The notes under the pieces were generated by a model. That model did not search any database and had not been told where the DNA came from. It saw only the letters and a program-made list of their open reading frames with translations. A program made the position numbers and the translations under genes. Positions 1-7,959 of a DNA stretch of 20,007 nucleotides are shown piece after piece. This DNA comes from a virus. The number at the start of each line of letters is the position of its first letter. Within the stretch, counting starts at the first letter, position 1. Where the stretch lies: positions 1 to 20,007 of the IMG/VR virus record IMGVR_UViG_3300044482_000031. The stretch is one strand, 5' to 3'.

Positions 1-1251
1 TCCATCAATAAACCCGATCATCTGAACGTTGCCAGTCTGGTTCGATATGATGTGCGCTTGAACGGTGTAGTGTAACTGTCCACCGATACCGAGCGGAGCG
101 GGACCATACGGTCCGATAGTCGAGCTTTGATCTGCCGTAAACATCAGCCCTTCGCCAGAACCCATCGTCAATCCATCTCCGTTCGTCGGGTTCATCTCTG
201 ACGATGGTGCTGTCGATCCTGTCGGAACCGGAGCATAGTTGAACGACCACGCCGTCGTGACACCCTGATTCGGCCAGATTTGAGATTTGCAAACGTCAGC
301 GCCGTTGAGATTATTTTCGGTGATGCCGAACCATGTGCTAGAAAGATTGTCGCGGTACTGGTAGCAGCCAAGTCCAGAGAAGTCAATTGGATTGACGATG
401 CCGCGATTCGTTGTACTGAATACTTCGTTGTGCGCGCGGAGTGTCGTGGCTTGCCCGTGAATGATCGCCGGGAACGGATAGTTGCTCGCAACATCGACGA
501 ACGGAATAAAGAGTCCAAGTCCGACGTACTGTTTCGATGTGCCATCTGTCACCAGAACGTTCACACGACGCTCTGTCGTTGAGACGTATATCTTCGGGTC
601 TTGATTCGGCACACCGAAATAGAACGTCATCGTCGGCGGAACTCCCGGCTGTGACACCCACGGCAGAATACCAGAGTACGAACTGCCTATCGTCATCCGA
701 AGACCGTCATTCGCACCATTCAGTTCAGAGCGCATACCGATTGTCGGAGCATTCGCAGCCTTGACAGATGACACGAGCCATTCGACCGATGTAGTCGGAC
801 TGTCAACAACTAAAGAATCGGACGTCCATTTCGGCGTATCAGTTGTAATGTCCACAACTAGCCCGTCGTCTCCTGCTCCAGTCAGAGTCACGGTTGCAAT
901 TCCGAGCACTAAGTTCTCAGGACTGTTGAGCGGACTATTCGACGGGAGTGCCGTGTACGCTCCCCACGATATGATCTCGACTGCGGTTACTTGACCAAGA
1001 CTTGCCGGAGAAGCAAGCGCTGTGACGCGACCTGTCGCATGGAAGCTGTCACCATTGATGACGACAGGCGTCCCAGCGTTTATACGGAACGTATCACCGA
1101 CCGCATATCCAGAACTGAGCGGAGAACTTACAGCGACAGCCAGTGATGAAATATGGCTGTTCGTAATGATCTCATAGATCGCTTCGGAAACGATGTGCCG
1201 ACCTTCAGTCGTTACACCATCAGCGGAGAGTTGCTGTTCGATGAATGGCAT
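1..1251 (-). CDS. Distal tail structural protein, N-terminal part (runs off window)
   Basis: I read this frame codon by codon from the ATG at 1251 down to base 1 and found no stop, so 417 residues are visible and the C-terminus lies outside the window. The protein starts MPFIEQQLSADG. The start overlaps the tape measure stop (TAATG), with a GGGA-type ribosome binding sequence just upstream inside that gene. The protein is rich in Gly, Ser, Thr, Val and Asn with few charged residues and reads as mostly beta strand. It has no signal peptide or membrane segment. In siphophages the gene directly after the tape measure usually encodes a distal tail, baseplate hub or receptor-proximal protein, and I infer such a role from position and composition. 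I do not recognise the family. Confidence 0.75.
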   Translation of the reverse strand, partial: MPFIEQQLSADGVTTEGRHIVSEAIYEIITNSHISSLAVAVSSPLSSGYAVGDTFRINAGTPVVINGDSFHATGRVTALASPASLGQVTAVEIISWGAYTALPSNSPLNSPENLVLGIATVTLTGAGDDGLVVDITTDTPKWTSDSLVVDSPTTSVEWLVSSVKAANAPTIGMRSELNGANDGLRMTIGSSYSGILPWVSQPGVPPTMTFYFGVPNQDPKIYVSTTERRVNVLVTDGTSKQYVGLGLFIPFVDVASNYPFPAIIHGQATTLRAHNEVFSTTNRGIVNPIDFSGLGCYQYRDNLSSTWFGITENNLNGADVCKSQIWPNQGVTTAWSFNYAPVPTGSTAPSSEMNPTNGDGLTMGSGEGLMFTADQSSTIGPYGPAPLGIGGQLHYTVQAHIISNQTGNVQMIGFIDG

Positions 1252-4200
1252 TATTGGATTCCCAGTGCGTTTCTATAAGACGATTGATTCTCAGTCATGT
1301 TGTTCAGGACGACAGAGTTCCCGCCACCACGATTGAACGCCCCGACGATAGCAGCATCGTCAATGGTGTTCACGATTGTCGGTCCACCGACGCTGACCTG
1401 TGGAGCTTGCTGCTTGCCACCGAGCATGTCGTTCGGGATCACCGTTCCAGATTGACGCGGCGTGATGATCTCCGGACCTTTCTCGCCGACCAGAATCGGC
1501 TTCCCGGCTTGCACGTTTCCGCCTTCCGCGAACTGTCCTGCGATGGTATCAAGGATTCCGCCGCCACCACCACCGATTGCGGAGAAGAAGGACTTCAGAA
1601 GTTGCTGCGACAGTAACTCGGAAGCCATTCGCTTCAGAGTTTCCGTGAAATCAGCGAGAAGCCCGTCAAGCCCGTTCGAGAACGGATCGAACAGGAAGTC
1701 TGCGAACGCTGACTGAACGTTTCGCGCTGCCTGAATCGCAAACTCCTTGAAGAAGTCTGTCGTGTCGAACATCTTTTTCTGTAGCGCTTCAATTGCTGCG
1801 ATGAACTGTGGATTCGATTCTGGGTCAACGATGCCAGCCAGATCGAAAGCGTCAAAGATATCTTGTCTAATCTGCGCGAACTGCTCCGCCTTCGGTAGCG
1901 CATCGAACATGATCTCCGCCGCTGTGCCAAGACCCGCTGATTGCAGCGTCGCATCGATCAGCGATTGTCCGAGAGCGTCTATTTGTCCGCCCATCACAGC
2001 GAATGCAGAACTCTCCGGGTCTTCCGCCGCTTGAAGGTCTTGAATAGCCTTCAGTTGAGTCTTTAGCGCATCGACCTTGTTCACAGGGATCGAACCTAAC
2101 GCATCAGCCCACGCTCGCGATGCGATGATCGATGCCGTGATCGTCTCCAGAGTTTCAGTTGTCCCTTCACCAAGATCAGCGAGAATCTGTCGCGCCTGTT
2201 GCGTCGCTTCGATGTCGATCAGCGCTCCGCCCGCGCGAACGAACGCGAACGCTTCGGCAACGTCGGCAGTACTCTTCCGCAAGTCATCAAGGAACTCGAC
2301 GGCAGCTTTCTGCTTCTGGAACGCTTCGGCTATCGCGTCGATCTTTTCCTTCAACAAGCGCTTTTCATTGACAAGACGACGAATCGATTCTGCCGTTGCA
2401 TCAGTACGCCCCTGCAACGCAGAGAGAATCTTTCCCGTCTCCGTTAAGTCTTCTGCGAGTCCGATGCCTTCTTGTCCTAGTTCCTGAAGGTGAGTCAGGT
2501 CAAGTGCCAAGAACGAGACTTCATCTTTCAGTTTTGTTAGGCTCTTCAGACCGCTATCGAATAGCTCTTGATCGAATGCTATTTCCTTCGTCGCTTCCAC
2601 TACTTCCTCGATGGCGGATGCTTGGTTCTTTAGCGCAAGCGCGATTCTCTGACGAGCAAGTTCTTCACGATCATTTTGGCGTTCAGCTATACGCTGTAGA
2701 CTCAACGCTTCTCTAAGCTGCTCTAGCTGTTGCTTTCGATCCCCAGTCAAATCTATACCACCGACAGACGTGAAGAACTTTCGTAGAGAGCCACCACCTT
2801 CCAGTCGTTTCAACTCGTCGTCGAGTTCTCTGATGTTGTTTAGATTGCGAATGATAGGGTCATCACTACCGATCAACGCTTCGGCGATTGACTCCCCAAA
2901 TAGCTTCGCTGACTTCCCTGCGAAGGAAAAAGCATCACCGATAGCGACGACCACTATCTCCAGACCCTTCAGAACTATCGCCGCCGCTTGTGCAACAACG
3001 GTCACGAGCGGAAGGAAAGTCTCACCGATAGACTTCAGCGAAAATAGCATCGCAGTCAACGCCACATCCATCTTCTGACCTGTCGTCTCCGCCACAATGC
3101 TCATCGCAGTATCCAGAGAGCCAGTTGAGTTAGCCACGCTTTCAAAAATCTTTCCAACATCTCCGGCGTTCTTGCCGACGAGTGGAAGAATCGCGCGCAA
3201 CGCTCGAATGTTCGGGAAGACGCGAGTCAGTGCTTCTTCGTTGTCGCCGAATCGTTCCTGCAAGTCCTGAAGGGCTACTAGCAGTCCTTCATTCTTGACC
3301 TTTGCTCGAAGCTCGCTCGCTGACGTGCCGAACTCTTCAAGTGCCTTCTTCGCATCTTGTCCCGGCTTCTGGATTGCTGCCAGTGTCGCGCCAAGTGCTG
3401 TTGCACCTTGATCAGCACCGAGACCGATACGTGTTAGTGCTGCAATTGTTCCGCCTAGTTCTGAGAACTTGACACCTAATTCCGAAGCTGCCGGGAGAAT
3501 CTGACCCAGAGCGCCAGCAATGGAGTCTGCTTCAGCTTTACCTTCACGAACTGTTGCGACAAGTATGTCTGTGGCTTGAGCAGCAGATAGGTTCTCTGCT
3601 CCGTAGGCGTTGATCGCAGACGTAACAGCATCAGCGACTTGCTTCGTCTCACCGAGACCAGCCGCAGCCGCCTTCGCTGACACTTCGAGAATGTCCAGTG
3701 CTTGTTTACCGCGTGCGCCCGCTGACGTGATAAAGAACAACGCTTCCGCAAGTTCGTTCGGTCCCTTACCGACAGCCCTGCCAATGTCTTCCATCGGTCC
3801 CTTCAACTCTTCGACTTCGGTAGCAGTCAAGCCTACAAGACCTTGAATTTTGGCGAACGTGGATTCAAATTCCTTCGCCTGTTTCACACCGACGCCGACA
3901 GCGATGGCGATAGCAGCACCAACACCGACAACCGCTGTGCTCATGCCGACAAGTGATCCAGCCGCCGTCTTCATCTGCGTTGCTATTGTTCCAGCACTCG
4001 CCGCAGTTCTCGCCAATGATGCGGAAGCTGCCGCTTGCAGTCGAAGGAATGCCGCTGTCAGTCTATTCGTTTGCGTTGTTGTACCAGCTTCCGCGCCAGC
4101 GGTCTCCGCTGCTCTTGCTGCTACAGAAGCGAGTGTTTTTGAGACGGAAGCGTTCGCGATGGATGCAAGGTTTTGTGAAGACGCCAGTGCGCCAGACGCC

Positions 4201-4364
4201 GACACTGTGGTACTGAGTGCTATACTTGTTCCGGAAGCCGCTGCGGTTGTTGTTTCTAGGCTTGTAGAAGTTCCGGCGGCGGCGGCTCGAATATCTTTGA
4301 GCGCGCGGACGAGTCTCTTCGCGCCAGTCACATCCGCTTTAATGCCTACTCTTAGTTCAGCCAT
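1251..4364 (-). CDS. Phage tail tape measure protein (TP901 family)
   Basis: At 1037 residues this is the longest gene in the window. The first ~135 residues are Ala/Thr/Ser-rich. A Gly/Ala/Val hydrophobic stretch follows at about 136-160. The TP901-type core spans about 165-450, with characteristic stretches such as FITSAGARG (211-219) and LPAASELGV (290-298). Another hydrophobic stretch lies at about 448-477. Charged helical segments suited to coiled coil follow. A Gly-rich C-terminus contains GEKGPEIITP, a signature common at the end of tape measure proteins. Tape measure proteins set tail length and are ejected with the DNA; 1037 residues suggest a tail near 155 nm. The start overlaps the end of the frameshifted chaperone gene by eight bases, with only a weak AGAAGAAG ribosome binding sequence, suggesting translational coupling. 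Confidence 0.95.
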   Translation of the reverse strand: MAELRVGIKADVTGAKRLVRALKDIRAAAAGTSTSLETTTAAASGTSIALSTTVSASGALASSQNLASIANASVSKTLASVAARAAETAGAEAGTTTQTNRLTAAFLRLQAAASASLARTAASAGTIATQMKTAAGSLVGMSTAVVGVGAAIAIAVGVGVKQAKEFESTFAKIQGLVGLTATEVEELKGPMEDIGRAVGKGPNELAEALFFITSAGARGKQALDILEVSAKAAAAGLGETKQVADAVTSAINAYGAENLSAAQATDILVATVREGKAEADSIAGALGQILPAASELGVKFSELGGTIAALTRIGLGADQGATALGATLAAIQKPGQDAKKALEEFGTSASELRAKVKNEGLLVALQDLQERFGDNEEALTRVFPNIRALRAILPLVGKNAGDVGKIFESVANSTGSLDTAMSIVAETTGQKMDVALTAMLFSLKSIGETFLPLVTVVAQAAAIVLKGLEIVVVAIGDAFSFAGKSAKLFGESIAEALIGSDDPIIRNLNNIRELDDELKRLEGGGSLRKFFTSVGGIDLTGDRKQQLEQLREALSLQRIAERQNDREELARQRIALALKNQASAIEEVVEATKEIAFDQELFDSGLKSLTKLKDEVSFLALDLTHLQELGQEGIGLAEDLTETGKILSALQGRTDATAESIRRLVNEKRLLKEKIDAIAEAFQKQKAAVEFLDDLRKSTADVAEAFAFVRAGGALIDIEATQQARQILADLGEGTTETLETITASIIASRAWADALGSIPVNKVDALKTQLKAIQDLQAAEDPESSAFAVMGGQIDALGQSLIDATLQSAGLGTAAEIMFDALPKAEQFAQIRQDIFDAFDLAGIVDPESNPQFIAAIEALQKKMFDTTDFFKEFAIQAARNVQSAFADFLFDPFSNGLDGLLADFTETLKRMASELLSQQLLKSFFSAIGGGGGGILDTIAGQFAEGGNVQAGKPILVGEKGPEIITPRQSGTVIPNDMLGGKQQAPQVSVGGPTIVNTIDDAAIVGAFNRGGGNSVVLNNMTENQSSYRNALGIQ

Positions 4365-5102
4365 GCTTCTTCTGCTCTCGCTTCAGCTTCTCGCGATGAT
4401 GCTCCAGATATTCGCCGTCCATCGTTTGTATGTATCGAACCAGATCAGAACGATCTTCGATTTCATTCAGCCGAGCGTAGGCTTCGATCTCTGAAACAAG
4501 AATCGGCTGTGGTCCATTGAACCCCCACTGCCGCCCTTTGTCGAGAACGCTGAACGCAGCCCAGACCCATTCTACGAGCACATGAACCTGCGGCCACTCC
4601 AGCAGCATTGCTGGCGTCCTGCCAGTTTTTTCCTCGACTAACTCAAGGGCTTTGAGATTCGGTCCTACCTTCAGACTCCACTTCAAAGCCTCTATAAGTT
4701 TTTTTCGTTTTCCTCGATGACCTCTTTGCGAAACGTTTCCCGCGAATTTGCAGCGGTGAGAACATCTTCCTGAAAGTCTTCGAACTCCTTCATCAGCTTT
4801 TCCGCTGCTTCCGGTGAATACTTGACGGCCTTTCCATCGACCTCGATTCCGCGCCATCCGATGACGACATACTTTGCGACAGCCTTGCGTGTCAGATCAT
4901 CGAGCATCTCTCGGAACTCTGCGGTGTTGTTACCTCGCTGAATCCGACGCTCGTGCGGCTTGCGCATCTTCGTCAAAGCATCAGCGAACTTCTTGTTGTT
5001 GGATCGGCGGACAGTGACGAAAGCACCATCACCGAGATCAACTTCAACACCGTTCTTTTCGAGATCAACGTCAGTTGTCCCGTAAGTCTTTTTCAAGTCC
5101 AT
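4357..5102 (-). CDS. Tail assembly chaperone, frameshifted long form (gpGT-like)
   Basis: A -1 frameshift at 4698-4704 joins the first 135 residues of the short chaperone to a 113-residue extension that begins LIEALKWSLK and ends REQKKHG, giving a 248-residue product. The extension frame is also open back to base 4857, but the part before the slippery site is a shadow of the short chaperone and has no convincing start of its own. In lambda, the T part of gpGT recruits tail tube subunits while the G part binds the tape measure. The same division of labour is inferred here from the gene arrangement. The extension contains WPQVHVLVEWVWAAF, a Trp-rich helix. Its end overlaps the tape measure start by eight bases. 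Confidence 0.85.
4648..4690 (-). promoter_or_regulatory. Candidate frameshift-stimulating hairpin
   Basis: Seven bases after the slippery heptamer the minus strand reads GGCTTTGA, and 27 bases later its perfect complement TCAAAGCC (4655-4648). The eight-base stem sits at the five-to-nine-base distance typical of stimulatory structures for -1 frameshifting. The loop contains GGT and ACC segments that could form a small inner stem. The structure was inferred by eye; no folding energy was computed. Confidence 0.6.
4692..5102 (-). CDS. Tail assembly chaperone, short form (gpG-like)
   Basis: This 136-residue protein begins MDLKKTYGTTD, with GGAG six bases before the ATG. It has a short beta-rich start (VEVDLGDGAFVTVRR) followed by a helical, charged remainder, the usual shape of lambda gpG-like chaperones. 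Its position between the tail tube gene and the tape measure gene is the canonical one. Chaperones of this class coat the tape measure protein during tail assembly and are not part of the finished virion. The last codons run over the slippery heptamer A-AAA-AAC and terminate at TAG three codons later, so most ribosomes make this short form and a minority shift to the long form. A strong terminator lies between it and the tail tube gene, which should lower its expression relative to the tube. Confidence 0.88.
   Translation of the reverse strand: MDLKKTYGTTDVDLEKNGVEVDLGDGAFVTVRRSNNKKFADALTKMRKPHERRIQRGNNTAEFREMLDDLTRKAVAKYVVIGWRGIEVDGKAVKYSPEAAEKLMKEFEDFQEDVLTAANSRETFRKEVIEENEKNL
4698..4704 (-). 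other. Programmed -1 ribosomal frameshift slippery site
   Basis: On the minus strand the heptamer is A-AAA-AAC, in exactly the X-XXY-YYZ register of the upstream frame (codons GAA AAA AAC). After slipping back one base, translation continues CTT ATA GAG into the long extension. The heptamer lies three codons before the TAG of the short chaperone. This is one of the most efficient -1 slippery sequences known in bacteria and occurs at the expected place for a G/GT tail chaperone pair. Confidence 0.88.
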
Positions 5103-5122
5103 TAGTGGCTCCAGTTATTGTG

Positions 5123-5159
5123 AAAAAGGGAAGAGTGATTGACCGACCACTCTTCCCTT
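5123..5159 (-). terminator. Intrinsic terminator after the tail tube gene
   Basis: On the minus strand AAGGGAAGAGTG and CACTCTTCCCTT form a perfect 12-base-pair stem around a 10-base loop, followed by a run of five T residues overlapping the stem end. It lies a few bases past the tail tube stop and before the chaperone gene. It should end most transcripts after the tube gene, with read-through supplying the chaperones and tape measure. Confidence 0.88.
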
Positions 5160-5165
5160 CGGTTA

Positions 5166-6398
5166 CTACTGAACGATTGCCGGGATTGAGCCGTATCGGT
5201 TCAGACCGAATGTGAATCCGAGTGTCGGATCACGTTTTGCTGTGAACTCGATGGTGACGAGTACGTCTTCATCGTTTCCGCCCGCTACGACTTCGCCGCT
5301 GGTGAACTTCACTGACGGGAAGTCGAACAAGTACGTGTTCCCATCCTGATCAGTTACCGTGAACGAGACTGCGACAGTATTGAAGTTCAGATACTTTTCG
5401 AAGAACGTCCGGTTGACGAAGTACGCGGAGAGCGTACCTGAAATCTGTGTCCGTCCGACGCCGATTCCGCTTGACTCCAGTTGTCCGATACACGGCTGGA
5501 AGCGAAGGTTGTTCTCGACATCAAAGGAGATTTCAGTAAAGCATACGTCCGGATCGACTGCTCCGTCAATCAAAACGTTCCCGACGTTGTCAACAGCGTT
5601 GAAGACGTTGTTCGCCGCGACCGGGATTGACTCCGGAGAAGTGAGTCCAGCGATGATGCTCGTGCCTTGAACCGTGGCATTCTCTCCAGAGAAGCCGAAG
5701 CTCCCTGTCAAGATCGCTCCCGGAGCAATGCTGACGTTCGCTGTACCGACGCGCATTCCTGTGAAGGTGAAGAACTCGTTGACATCAGTGAACGCCTTCT
5801 CCAGAAGGAATGACTTCAGAGTCACGCCGTTCCGCAGATGCGATCCTTTGATGGCGAACGAATCAGTTCCGATTGTCGGCAGCGCGGGAGATACTTCAAT
5901 GGTCCCTGATAGCGGACGTGAAACGACTCGAACATAACTGTCATTGATCGGTGACAATGTCGATCCGCTGATCTGGATGAAAGAGCCGATCACCAGTGCA
6001 TCAAGGAACGCAAGTCCGCCAGCATCCGGCGAACCAGAAGTGATGAACGTGCCATTCGGCGACCCGGCAACAACGAAGGCTGGTTGCGGAGAAAGCGTAC
6101 TTGAATCCGCGACAGCAGACCAGTCGTTGTAGAGCATCCCTTCGAATAGATCATCGAATGCACCGAACGAAAGCTCGATCCCGATATCTCCGCCCGATTC
6201 AACACCCGTCCGAATAATATCCGAGACCTGTCGGTCGCTGCGGATTTCTTCAGAGACGGCTGTCTGAGCCGAGTAGTTCAGAGACTCATTAGTGAAACGC
6301 AATTCTCGGAGCGGATTCATCGGGGAAGTAAGAGCAGGGTCTTCTCCCCAGACATTCTCCGGTCGGTAGAATAGCTGTGTACTTGAACTGTCTGACAT
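5166..6398 (-). CDS. Phage tail tube protein (Phage_tube_2 type)
   Basis: This 410-residue protein shows the signature of the Phage_tube_2 family near its N-terminus: RELRFTNESLNYS (31-43), then SEEIRSDRQVSDII (49-62) and ELSFGAFDDLFEGMLYNDW (75-93). Subunits of this family polymerise into the hollow tail tube. Residues about 125-185 read as an inserted small beta domain (VIGSFIQISGSTLSPINDSY), and the C-terminal third (about 280-400) is beta-rich, ending GLNRYGSIPAIVQ. The start is ATG with GGGAGAG a few bases upstream. It follows the tail-terminator gene with 12 bases between and is followed by a strong intrinsic terminator. That fits a product needed in many copies. Confidence 0.92.
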   Translation of the reverse strand: MSDSSSTQLFYRPENVWGEDPALTSPMNPLRELRFTNESLNYSAQTAVSEEIRSDRQVSDIIRTGVESGGDIGIELSFGAFDDLFEGMLYNDWSAVADSSTLSPQPAFVVAGSPNGTFITSGSPDAGGLAFLDALVIGSFIQISGSTLSPINDSYVRVVSRPLSGTIEVSPALPTIGTDSFAIKGSHLRNGVTLKSFLLEKAFTDVNEFFTFTGMRVGTANVSIAPGAILTGSFGFSGENATVQGTSIIAGLTSPESIPVAANNVFNAVDNVGNVLIDGAVDPDVCFTEISFDVENNLRFQPCIGQLESSGIGVGRTQISGTLSAYFVNRTFFEKYLNFNTVAVSFTVTDQDGNTYLFDFPSVKFTSGEVVAGGNDEDVLVTIEFTAKRDPTLGFTFGLNRYGSIPAIVQ

Positions 6399-6410
6399 GT
6401 CTTCTCTCCC

Positions 6411-6824
6411 TTACCTCAATTCGTCTGCTTGAAATGGTGTGTTCGCATTGTACTGCAACCATGCACCATCAAGACCGACACGATTCAGGGATGTCGCCCT
6501 GAAAATAACTCCCGACAAAGTGAGTCCTTCAAAAATCTGAATCACTGTGTCGCCGAGTTCCGTTGCCAAGCCCGTCCCAGACGCGGCGGGAACAAAAATT
6601 TGAACGGCAACGACTCCCACTCGTCGCCATCTTCGAAGACGTCCCATCTCCACTTGTTGCGATGCACCCGGCAGAATTGTGAGTCTTACCCACGCTGAAT
6701 TCTGCGGCGGCTGGACATCGTCTCCAGCATTGTCATGAAAAACCTGTACTGTCGGTCGCGCCGACGACCAGAGTGTAGCGAAGCGCGAACGGATTGTCGA
6801 TTCTGTTGCAGCGTACCCCATCAA
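6411..6824 (-). CDS. Tail terminator-like protein (DUF4128 type)
   Basis: The 137-residue protein matches the pattern of phage tail terminator-like proteins: an opening helix (TIRSRFATLWSSARPTVQVF), the segment SAWVRLTILPGASQQVEMG, then RRVGVVAVQIFVPAASGTG, and a C-terminal LDGAWLQYNANTPFQAD-like end. Proteins of this family cap the growing tail tube and form part of the head-tail joint. Its start overlaps the stop of the upstream gp10-like gene as ATGA, indicating coupled translation. Two adjacent ATG codons are possible starts (6824 and 6821); I give the first. The order gp10-like, tail terminator, tail tube is standard for siphophages. Confidence 0.87.
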   Translation of the reverse strand: MMGYAATESTIRSRFATLWSSARPTVQVFHDNAGDDVQPPQNSAWVRLTILPGASQQVEMGRLRRWRRVGVVAVQIFVPAASGTGLATELGDTVIQIFEGLTLSGVIFRATSLNRVGLDGAWLQYNANTPFQADELR

Positions 6825-7318
6825 ATATTCCCTAGTCCAGCGGCAATCTCAGCCAAGCTCACAGCGACCATGCCTATCGGAGCTTGTTTCTTCGAATGAC
6901 CATGCTCTAGTGCGGTAATATAACGCACATTGTTGTAAATCCATATAGTCCCGCCGTACTTCGCCGTCGCCATCGCCGTCCACCCAGCCGTTTCCTGCAT
7001 TGTAGATATTTTCTGCTTTGTCACGACACCCGTTTCAGGGTCTTTACTGGAGTCGCTTCCCGCTGTTGCGACGCTGATCTGCCAGTTCGCACGCGCACGC
7101 CCGCCGACGTATCCCTTCGGTGCTGGAAGGGATGATTCGGCCCAGATACTCGGATTTCCGACAGGAGTTTTCTCGATGATGCGCGAAAAGAGATCGATGG
7201 CGATCTTCTTCTGAATAGCGAGATGCTGATCTGGCAGGGTCTTTTCAATGAACACATTGAGTTCGTGCTCGAACTCTCTTCGATTCTTGAACGATAGTTT
7301 GACGACTGGCTTTGCCAT
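6821..7318 (-). CDS. HK97 gp10-like head-tail joining protein
   Basis: This is a 165-residue protein. It begins with a basic segment and a long helix (REFEHELNVFIEKTLPDQ), followed by FSRIIEKTPVGNPSIW, GGRARANWQISV, and a late segment with IYNNVRYITALEHGHSKKQAP (about 126-146). The combination TPV...GRARANW...NN..Y...LE.GHS..QAP is the hallmark of HK97 gp10-type proteins, which act at the junction of head and tail. It starts immediately after the upstream gene's TAG (TAGATG) and its end overlaps the tail terminator gene, so the three connector genes form one translational unit. Confidence 0.87.
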   Translation of the reverse strand: MAKPVVKLSFKNRREFEHELNVFIEKTLPDQHLAIQKKIAIDLFSRIIEKTPVGNPSIWAESSLPAPKGYVGGRARANWQISVATAGSDSSKDPETGVVTKQKISTMQETAGWTAMATAKYGGTIWIYNNVRYITALEHGHSKKQAPIGMVAVSLAEIAAGLGNI

Positions 7319-7681
7319 CTACTGCCTCAACTGGACTTCATACGCCGCCGTCTGTTCTCCAGAGACAATCGGGAAGACCGCGACCACTTGCCATGTCTGC
7401 CCGCCGATGATGAACAGGTCCGCTGATTTCGGCACGATCCCAGACAGCGACGACATGATGATGCGCTGATCTCCTAGCTGGATCAACGTCCCATCAATGC
7501 GCCGCTGATCATACGGGGAAGGCGGAGTGATGCTGATAGTGGTATCGACGTTCGACACGGTGTTCTTCCCGGTCGCGACGTTGTACGTGCGCGAGACCGC
7601 TCGATGCGTCACCGAGAAGCCGAATGTGTTGTCCACAAGCTGCGTCGCCAGCGGCACGAATATGTCGTCAAATTTGGTCAT
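7319..7681 (-). CDS. Head-completion / head-tail stopper-like protein
   Basis: I place the start at the ATG at 7681 because GGGAG lies seven bases upstream; an in-frame start 48 bases earlier lacks such a site. The 120-residue product begins MTKFDDIFVPLATQLVDNTFG and is largely beta strand, with ADLFIIGGQTWQVVAVFPIVSGEQTAAYEVQLRQ-type strands at the end. Small beta-barrel proteins at this place, directly before a gp10-like gene, are usually the stopper that closes the filled head. This is an inference from size, fold pattern and order; I see no family-specific motif. It is the first structural gene after the antisense island and is divergent from it, so it may need a promoter of its own. Confidence 0.7.
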   Translation of the reverse strand: MTKFDDIFVPLATQLVDNTFGFSVTHRAVSRTYNVATGKNTVSNVDTTISITPPSPYDQRRIDGTLIQLGDQRIIMSSLSGIVPKSADLFIIGGQTWQVVAVFPIVSGEQTAAYEVQLRQ

Positions 7682-7700
7682 CGTGGCACTCCCTGTGGGG

Positions 7701-7729
7701 ATTCTAGCTGTTTTTGTGATCTGGGTCAC
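7701..7729 (-). promoter_or_regulatory. Weak candidate leftward promoter before tail module
   Basis: On the minus strand GTGACC (7729-7724) and TAGAAT (7706-7701) are separated by 17 bases, a four-of-six -35 match and a five-of-six -10 match to sigma70. Initiation near 7694 would give a very short leader carrying the GGGAG of the 120-residue gene. The -35 hexamer lies inside the CRP-like palindrome, so a protein bound there would be expected to block it. Sequence-only suggestion. Confidence 0.3.
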
Positions 7730-7730
7730 A
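7715..7730. promoter_or_regulatory. CRP-type operator palindrome
   Basis: The sequence TGTGA TCTGGG TCACA has both five-base half-sites identical to the CRP consensus with the correct six-base spacing, and is flanked by T-rich DNA. It lies in the 143-base divergent region between the leftward head-completion gene and the rightward small-gene cassette, with its centre about 78-79 bases upstream of the expected rightward start site. A homologous regulator such as Vfr or another CRP/FNR-family protein could use such a site. Binding is not demonstrated. Confidence 0.6.
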
Positions 7731-7766
7731 TTTTTCGTATTTCCTCAATAAATCGTGGAAATTAGC

Positions 7767-7794
7767 TTGACTCCCTGAGTTTTAAGCGTATATT
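7767..7794 (+). promoter_or_regulatory. Rightward sigma70-type promoter for the antisense island
   Basis: TTGACT (7767-7772) and TATATT (7789-7794) are five-of-six matches to the -35 and -10 hexamers with a 16-base spacer. Transcription would start near 7801, leaving a leader of about 24 bases with AAGGAG before the first ATG at 7825. It is the clearest promoter in the window and points against the structural genes. Confidence 0.75.
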
Positions 7795-7824
7795 GAAGAT
7801 GTGGGACAGAGAAAGGAGAACGAA

Positions 7825-7947
7825 ATGACAGACACCAAGAACTTCAAGACCATCGCCACCAAGAGAGAGACTGGTGAGACGAAGACCTTTTACGGTTTCT
7901 TCATTCCGCATCACAACGCTGCCGCGAAAGCTTGGCTGGCAGCATAA
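7825..7947 (+). CDS. Small hypothetical protein (40 aa), first gene of island
   Basis: An ATG follows AAGGAG at good spacing, opening a 40-codon frame ending TAA: it starts MTDTKNFKTIATKRETG and ends AAAKAWLAA. The short coding length would miss most size cut-offs. It is supported by a strong ribosome binding site, a promoter just upstream and a second well-formed ribosome binding site beginning at its stop codon. The product is basic, soluble and has no membrane segment; it contains FYGFFIPHH. I recognise no family. Small basic proteins of this sort in phages are often expressed early to bind host proteins or nucleic acid, but nothing here proves that. Confidence 0.65.
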   Translation: MTDTKNFKTIATKRETGETKTFYGFFIPHHNAAAKAWLAA

Positions 7948-7959
7948 AGGAGAGATGAG

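Noticed and set aside
3850-4494. Plus-strand open frame of 214 codons opposite the tape measure N-terminus
   Set aside because: It mirrors the Ala/Thr-rich tape measure codons, is low-complexity and has no ribosome binding site or promoter.
4699-4857. Separate gene starting at 4857 for the chaperone extension
   Set aside because: The portion before the slippery site is a basic shadow of the short chaperone and its start has no ribosome binding site; frameshifting explains the extension better.
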